From the NCBI GenBank assembly GCA_020226215.1, contig CM035230.1, forward strand, positions 3,247,501-3,311,500: a stretch of DNA of 64,000 nt, in the 5' to 3' direction. Source of the DNA: Sindora glabra. Taxonomy: Eukaryota; Streptophyta; Magnoliopsida; Fabales; Fabaceae. A model generated the notes under the pieces. That model made no database searches and was not told where the DNA came from. It saw only the letters and a program-made list of their open reading frames with translations. Each line of letters opens with the position of its first letter. Positions within the stretch are counted from its first letter, which is position 1. Shown here in pieces: positions 59,345 to 64,000 of this stretch. The position numbers were made by a program, and so were the translations under genes.

Positions 59345-61798
59345 TTCACCAAGAACTCATAAGCAGGAACTCATAATGGCCATAGTGAGATTGAAATGCC
59401 ATTTTTAGAATATCCTCCTTTCAAATTTTTAATTGATGGTAACTTAACCACAAGTTTATTTTTGAAAAATATTGGGATCCTTATAGTTGATCAAACAAGT
59501 CATTTGGCCTCAGCAAGGGATACTTATTTTTAATGGTGACTTTATTTAACTATTAGTAATCAACACACAATCATAATGTTCCATGCTTCTTTTTCACAAA
59601 TAGCATCGTGCTCCCAATAATGATACATAGGTTGTATAAAACCTTTATCTAACAAATCTTGTAATTTGTCCTTTAATTTCTTTAATTCTATTGGCACCAT
59701 TTGATAAAGTGCTATAGAAATTAGGTTTATTCTAGGAATGGTTTTGATTGTAAATTTAATTCCTGATTTGGTGACAATCCTAGTAAATCCTCTGAAAAAA
59801 CATTAGGAAATTTTTTTACTACGGTAACTTCATCTATTCCTACTTTTTATTTTTCAACCTCTTTTACTCACATAATACATCCTTTATCTACCAATTTTTG
59901 AACTTTCGTACATGACACAAAACTAGGCATTGCTGCCTTTTTTTCACCTTGAAAAATTTGAACATCTCTCTTTTTTGGTCAATAAATTATAGTCTTGTAA
60001 TAACAATCAACACAAACATGATATTTTGATTACTAGTCCATCCCTAAAATTACATTATAATCTACCATTTCTAATATGATTAAATCAATCAAAGTTGAAT
60101 GTTTATCTATCTATATTATACAACCATTAACATTGTGAGTTACAAGAATGATTTCTCCCATTGGTGTATTCACCATGAAGGGTTTATCTAATTCATCTAG
60201 CAGCTTTAAGAGCTTAACTGCTAAATTTTTATACACAAATGAAGCGTAGCACTAGAATCAAACAACACTTTAACTAAATTTTTTTTAACTAGAATAGTAC
60301 TTGTCACTATCATATTAGAAGCTCGAGCCTCTTAGTGTGTCTTAACAAGCACTCTTGCTTGGGTTCCAATTGGCCCTTTTCTTATATTCTTCCTACCTAA
60401 TGTTCTTGGAAATTTTATTGAAGTTGTATTTTAAGTGGGTTGCACACTAAGGGTTGTGACATTGCTCCTTTATTGAGCAATCAAGCACTCATAAGCTTGA
60501 TGCTCCATCTATCCACATATAAAATAAAACCCACATTACTCAAAATGACTAAAGTTACATTGAAGACAATGAGGAGGCCTATTGGGCAGATTTGGGAATG
60601 AATAGGTCCTATTAGAAATATTAGGGCCTATGTAGATTTATTGTTAGGAACTTTTCTTTGAAAACTTCTTAGATCTTGAAATCTATTTCTTTTGATTCAC
60701 TCATTTCCATCGGCACATTTTGACTAGATACTAGTTTCCCTATGTATCTACTACTTCATTCATCAAATTTTGTTTTCCCTTTTTTTGAGATTGCTTCTCT
60801 ACTTTATCTCTCTTTAGCATGTAATTTTGCTTTAATTGCCTGATTTAGGACTTGTTTATACATTGTCTTATTAGAAATGTCCATGTGATCATAGAAAAAA
60901 TATAAAAAACCATATACAAATTGATTCACTTTACCTTTGCTTGTGGGTGCTAAGTGTTTTGCATATTGGGACAACGAGTAAATTATGCACCATATTAGGC
61001 TACTATCATAGACTTTTCAGTTAACCTTTCAAATTCATAAGCTTTTGCTTCTCAAATGCTTCGTGGTAAAAACCTATCTATTAGCTTAGCTTAAAACTAC
61101 CCTTAGGTAATTGGTTCATTAACAGCAACTATAGGTTCAATATTATGAACATATAAAAAATAAGCTATATCTTTTAATTGATAACCCATCAATTCTCCTA
61201 TCATATTTTTACTACAACCTAATAGTCTAGAGATTCTCTTTATTTGGTCTATGAATTGATAAAGATCCATTATTAGATTTTTGCCATCATGGTTTAGGGG
61301 ATTAATTTTTGAAATTCATACATTATCTATAACCGTTTTCTTAGAGGCAATGCAGGAACTTGTTACCTTAGTTTTGGTAAGGCCGGAGGTTGAGCAAGAA
61401 GGTGTTGGTTTTCGACTAAGACTTTTTGCAAAGTTTATTGTAACATTATAGCCCATGCTAGGGCTTCAAGCTGCTTTCATTCTACTCTATAAAGGTTTTT
61501 TTTTATGGTATGTTCATAGAGGCTTTATGCTCCGACACTTTTGAATGTGTTTTAGTATGCCTTTGGAGCATCATAGCTTGAGTTTGCTTTTTTGAGCCAT
61601 GATTCTATAAAATGGCCTTAATTAGTAAGTACTACTTCTCTAAAAGAGAAATAAGAAAAATACCTATTAGGCTGCATAGATCCCCTGTGGCCGATATGTG
61701 TTCTTTCTTTTACCTTTTATAGTCTCCATGGTCTAATTAGGCCCTTTTTTTATTCTACTATAAAAAGTTATCCAATAACTTTACTTTGATACCAACTT
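59345..61798 (-). pseudogene. Gypsy element B: PBS, gag, protease and start of RT, minus strand
   Basis: The minus strand begins with a PBS (TTGGTATCA, 61787-61795) next to LTR-5. A decayed gag follows, with readable pieces near 60890-60960 (SKGKVNQFVYGFLYF) and 61490. Then protease sequence and the RT N-terminus: VGIDEVTVVKKFPNVF (about 59810-59850), MLFVKKKHGTL and LCVDY (59540-59600). The RT breaks off after SHYGHYEFL near 59350. Stops include TGA, TAA and TAG in the RLCVDYRQLN block. No RNase H or integrase remains. Confidence 0.8.
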
Positions 61799-64000
61799 TG
61801 TCATGACTTAATTCTCGGATATCATGATTAGCATAAAGACATTTAACTAGTATTGATACACTAACTGGATGTCCTTACAACCCTTTAAGACACTTTTAAC
61901 TTATTTACTTTCTTAACTCTACTAAGAATATAAATAAGCATTTATAGAAAATAATACTATTTGCATGTGCATAAGGAAGTTCAAAATATAATTTACATAT
62001 ATTAAAAGATTTTTATACAAGTGCACCAAATTTCTAAAAACATAAATTTGTACATAGGTACTATCAGAATGTAGAACTCTTAACTAGGACCAGTTTGTTT
62101 CTATTCATTGTCTTCCTTAGGATTTGATTCCATGGATGAGGAAAAAGGAGAAATTGGCATGTTGATTGAGCTAGAATAACTAGCTATGACTTTTAGTGAA
62201 TGGATTCACTAAACAGAATTAGCTAGGAAAGGGTTAGACTCAGAATTTGTCTTTTTAAGCTTTACAGTGTAATCTACTCAAGGATCTACTGTAGACATTT
62301 GTAGCCTATAGCAAATAATATTTGGAAAGTTCCCTATAGTGAAAGGAAGGTTTTTGCATAGGTGTCAGTTATTCTTATGGAATCTATATTTTGAATTTGT
62401 AAATAAAATACAACAGAAAGAGTGTGAGTATTGAAATACTTAGAGAATAGCTACTCTTTTCCTTTTTCTAAAATGTTTTCACCATAAAAGATAAGATATA
62501 TAATAGTGCATAATAATTGATTAAAGATTTTATGTACTTATTGCAAATCATATGTATAATATTTGTAAAGTTTTATTAAAGAAAATGACTATGGTTTGTA
62601 TATAAGTTTCTCGTTATATTTTTAGTCCAATCTTATCCCCTTTCACCCTAGGTATGAAGCCACCAATCTTATCCCTCTAATTCTTATCATACCTCTCCTT
62701 CTTTGCGAAGGATGCGTATCTCCCCCACAAATCATATTCATGATGAGTGATGACAAGATGCCATAAGCACTAATTATTCATCTCATTAGGCATGGTAAAA
62801 ATACCAATAATGCTATAAGAGTTTTATTAACAAAATTTGCCATTTTCATATATTCAACTTTTTTCATCATATATCATTATGTCTAAGGTTGATATACAAC
62901 CTTTTCAAGGTAGTGAGAACACTTAAGTCTTTTGAATGACTATCTATTTAGCTTAAACATCATCTACTTTGTCATAAACTTTAATTCCTTGCAACATTTC
63001 TTAATAAAAAAATATCAAATATTTAGCTTGGTGGTTACTATGAATACTTTTAGGATTTGGTATCTTTGAGGCTTCCAAATTAATTGAAATTTTTATCAAA
63101 ATTTTATCTAATGCTTTTAACATATTACTATTTATCAAGACTAATTATTTTACAACTTTCTCATTCATGAGTATTGTTCACACAGTACCAAAAATATAAA
63201 TTTCAAAACATGATAGCACACAAGTAGTTGCAATGAAGGCCTTTTTTTAACATTCAAATCACTTCCAATTATCAGCAAATTTTTATACATTATCCTAACA
63301 TTTAAATAATTGAAAATTTCAATTATTTTACAAAAATATCATGTTGATACTATTTATATAGAACCAAATACATAGGGTTGCCAAAACTGGGCAGTTTTGA
63401 AGTTATTGTAATAAAAGAGCCTTCTTGACATCTAAATTAATTTTAATTGCCAACAAAATTTTATGCAAGTTTATAATATGTTAATAGCCAAAGAACATCA
63501 ATTACTTTAAATTTTCACAATCAATTTATTGCACAAATAGTACCAAACTTCAAAACACAGAACCTAGAATTTAGTTCTAAACTATTGTAACTGAAGCCCA
63601 TAAAATTTTACTTTCCATATCTTTAAAATTTTTCAAAAATGCCCAATTCTTTCCACACCTATCTTAAAACTATTTGTAACATTAAAATGCCAAAAATTTA
63701 AATTTCTAGCAATTTCTTACCCTTGATTTCAAAAAGTAACAAAAAAAAAGCTATTATCCTCTCTTGAAGGTTGTGTTTCCAAACTCAACAAAACCTTATT
63801 ATCATTTCTTAAGAAAACTTAGTGGATTCTTTTCTATCAATCATGACACTAAAATACGAATATCGTATGATCATATCAACATTTATATAATGCCAAAACT
63901 AATTATATAGCACCACAGATTAACTTAACACTTATAATAGCATACATTATCATATTCTTCACCTTTCATGAGAAAAATTAAAGGAATAAGGGATAGTTGC
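61799..64000 (-). repeat. 5' LTR of Gypsy element B (LTR-5), running off the window
   Basis: The + strand starts TGTCATGACTTAATTC, the reverse of an LTR ending ...GTCATGACA, with the PBS immediately outside. About 2.2 kb are in the window; the LTR start lies beyond 64000. It is similar in reverse orientation to LTR-4 and LTR-3. No gene is present. Confidence 0.8.

Noticed and set aside
1..64000. tRNA, rRNA or snoRNA genes
   Set aside because: No cloverleaf with A and B box or rRNA core was recognised; short tRNA-complementary words are retroelement primer-binding sites.

Overview
The window is nuclear DNA of a flowering plant, most likely a woody eudicot; I cannot name the species. The evidence is a plant-type PEX5 3' end with GT-AG introns, plus Copia, Ty3/Gypsy chromovirus, RTE LINE, hAT, MULE and FAR1-like relics embedded in AT-rich sequence. 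Nothing bacterial, viral or CRISPR-like was found. Only one ordinary host gene is visible: the last two coding exons of PEX5 (8651-8952, + strand). Almost everything else is transposable-element DNA, much of it nested, and many boundaries can be set to the base from target-site duplications (TSDs).

1-7643: minus-strand Copia remnants. One Copia (window edge to 5998) is split by an RTE-type LINE (1385-4512, 15/16-bp TSD) and by a 0.9-kb non-autonomous hAT-like element (4687-5589, 8-bp TSD). It shares one LTR (6005-6221) with a second, internally deleted Copia (6222-7643). 7644-8650 is the sequence upstream of the PEX5 exons.

9995-14350: FAR1/MULE-like relic (+), split by a 3.1-kb Gypsy LTR (10475-13579).

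14649-41626: one minus-strand hAT (BED/dimerisation type) transposase, inflated to 27 kb by insertions into its reading frame: LTR-1 (14974-18413), LTR-C1 (19220-36023), LTR-C2 (36130-37768) and LTR-D1 (37929-40479). LTR-C1 is itself split by LTR-2 (20266-35396, perfect TSD). LTR-2 is split by a 12.2-kb Mutator-like element (22711-34908), and that by a Copia solo LTR (26914-28570, perfect TSD). The nest is therefore five levels deep.

The MULE is the most interesting item. It carries two minus-strand genes in tandem: a MURA-type DDE transposase and a multi-exon plant mobile domain (PMD, MAIN-like) gene. Neither shows a frameshift in the stretches I could read, and all eight in-frame stops in the PMD gene are TAG, mostly where glutamine would fit. 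That is the signature expected from CAG-to-TAG deamination in a CHG-methylated element.

42312-64000: Tekay/Del-like Gypsy elements. Element A (+) has a 3.7-kb 5' LTR, a tandemly repeated primer-binding region, gag (split by a Copia solo LTR with perfect TSD), protease, RT/RNase H, integrase and chromodomain. LTR-C3 follows, then a 3' LTR (53830-59344) of a different subfamily that is itself split by LTR-D2 (perfect TSD). Element B (minus strand, 59345 to the window end) runs in inverted orientation to it.
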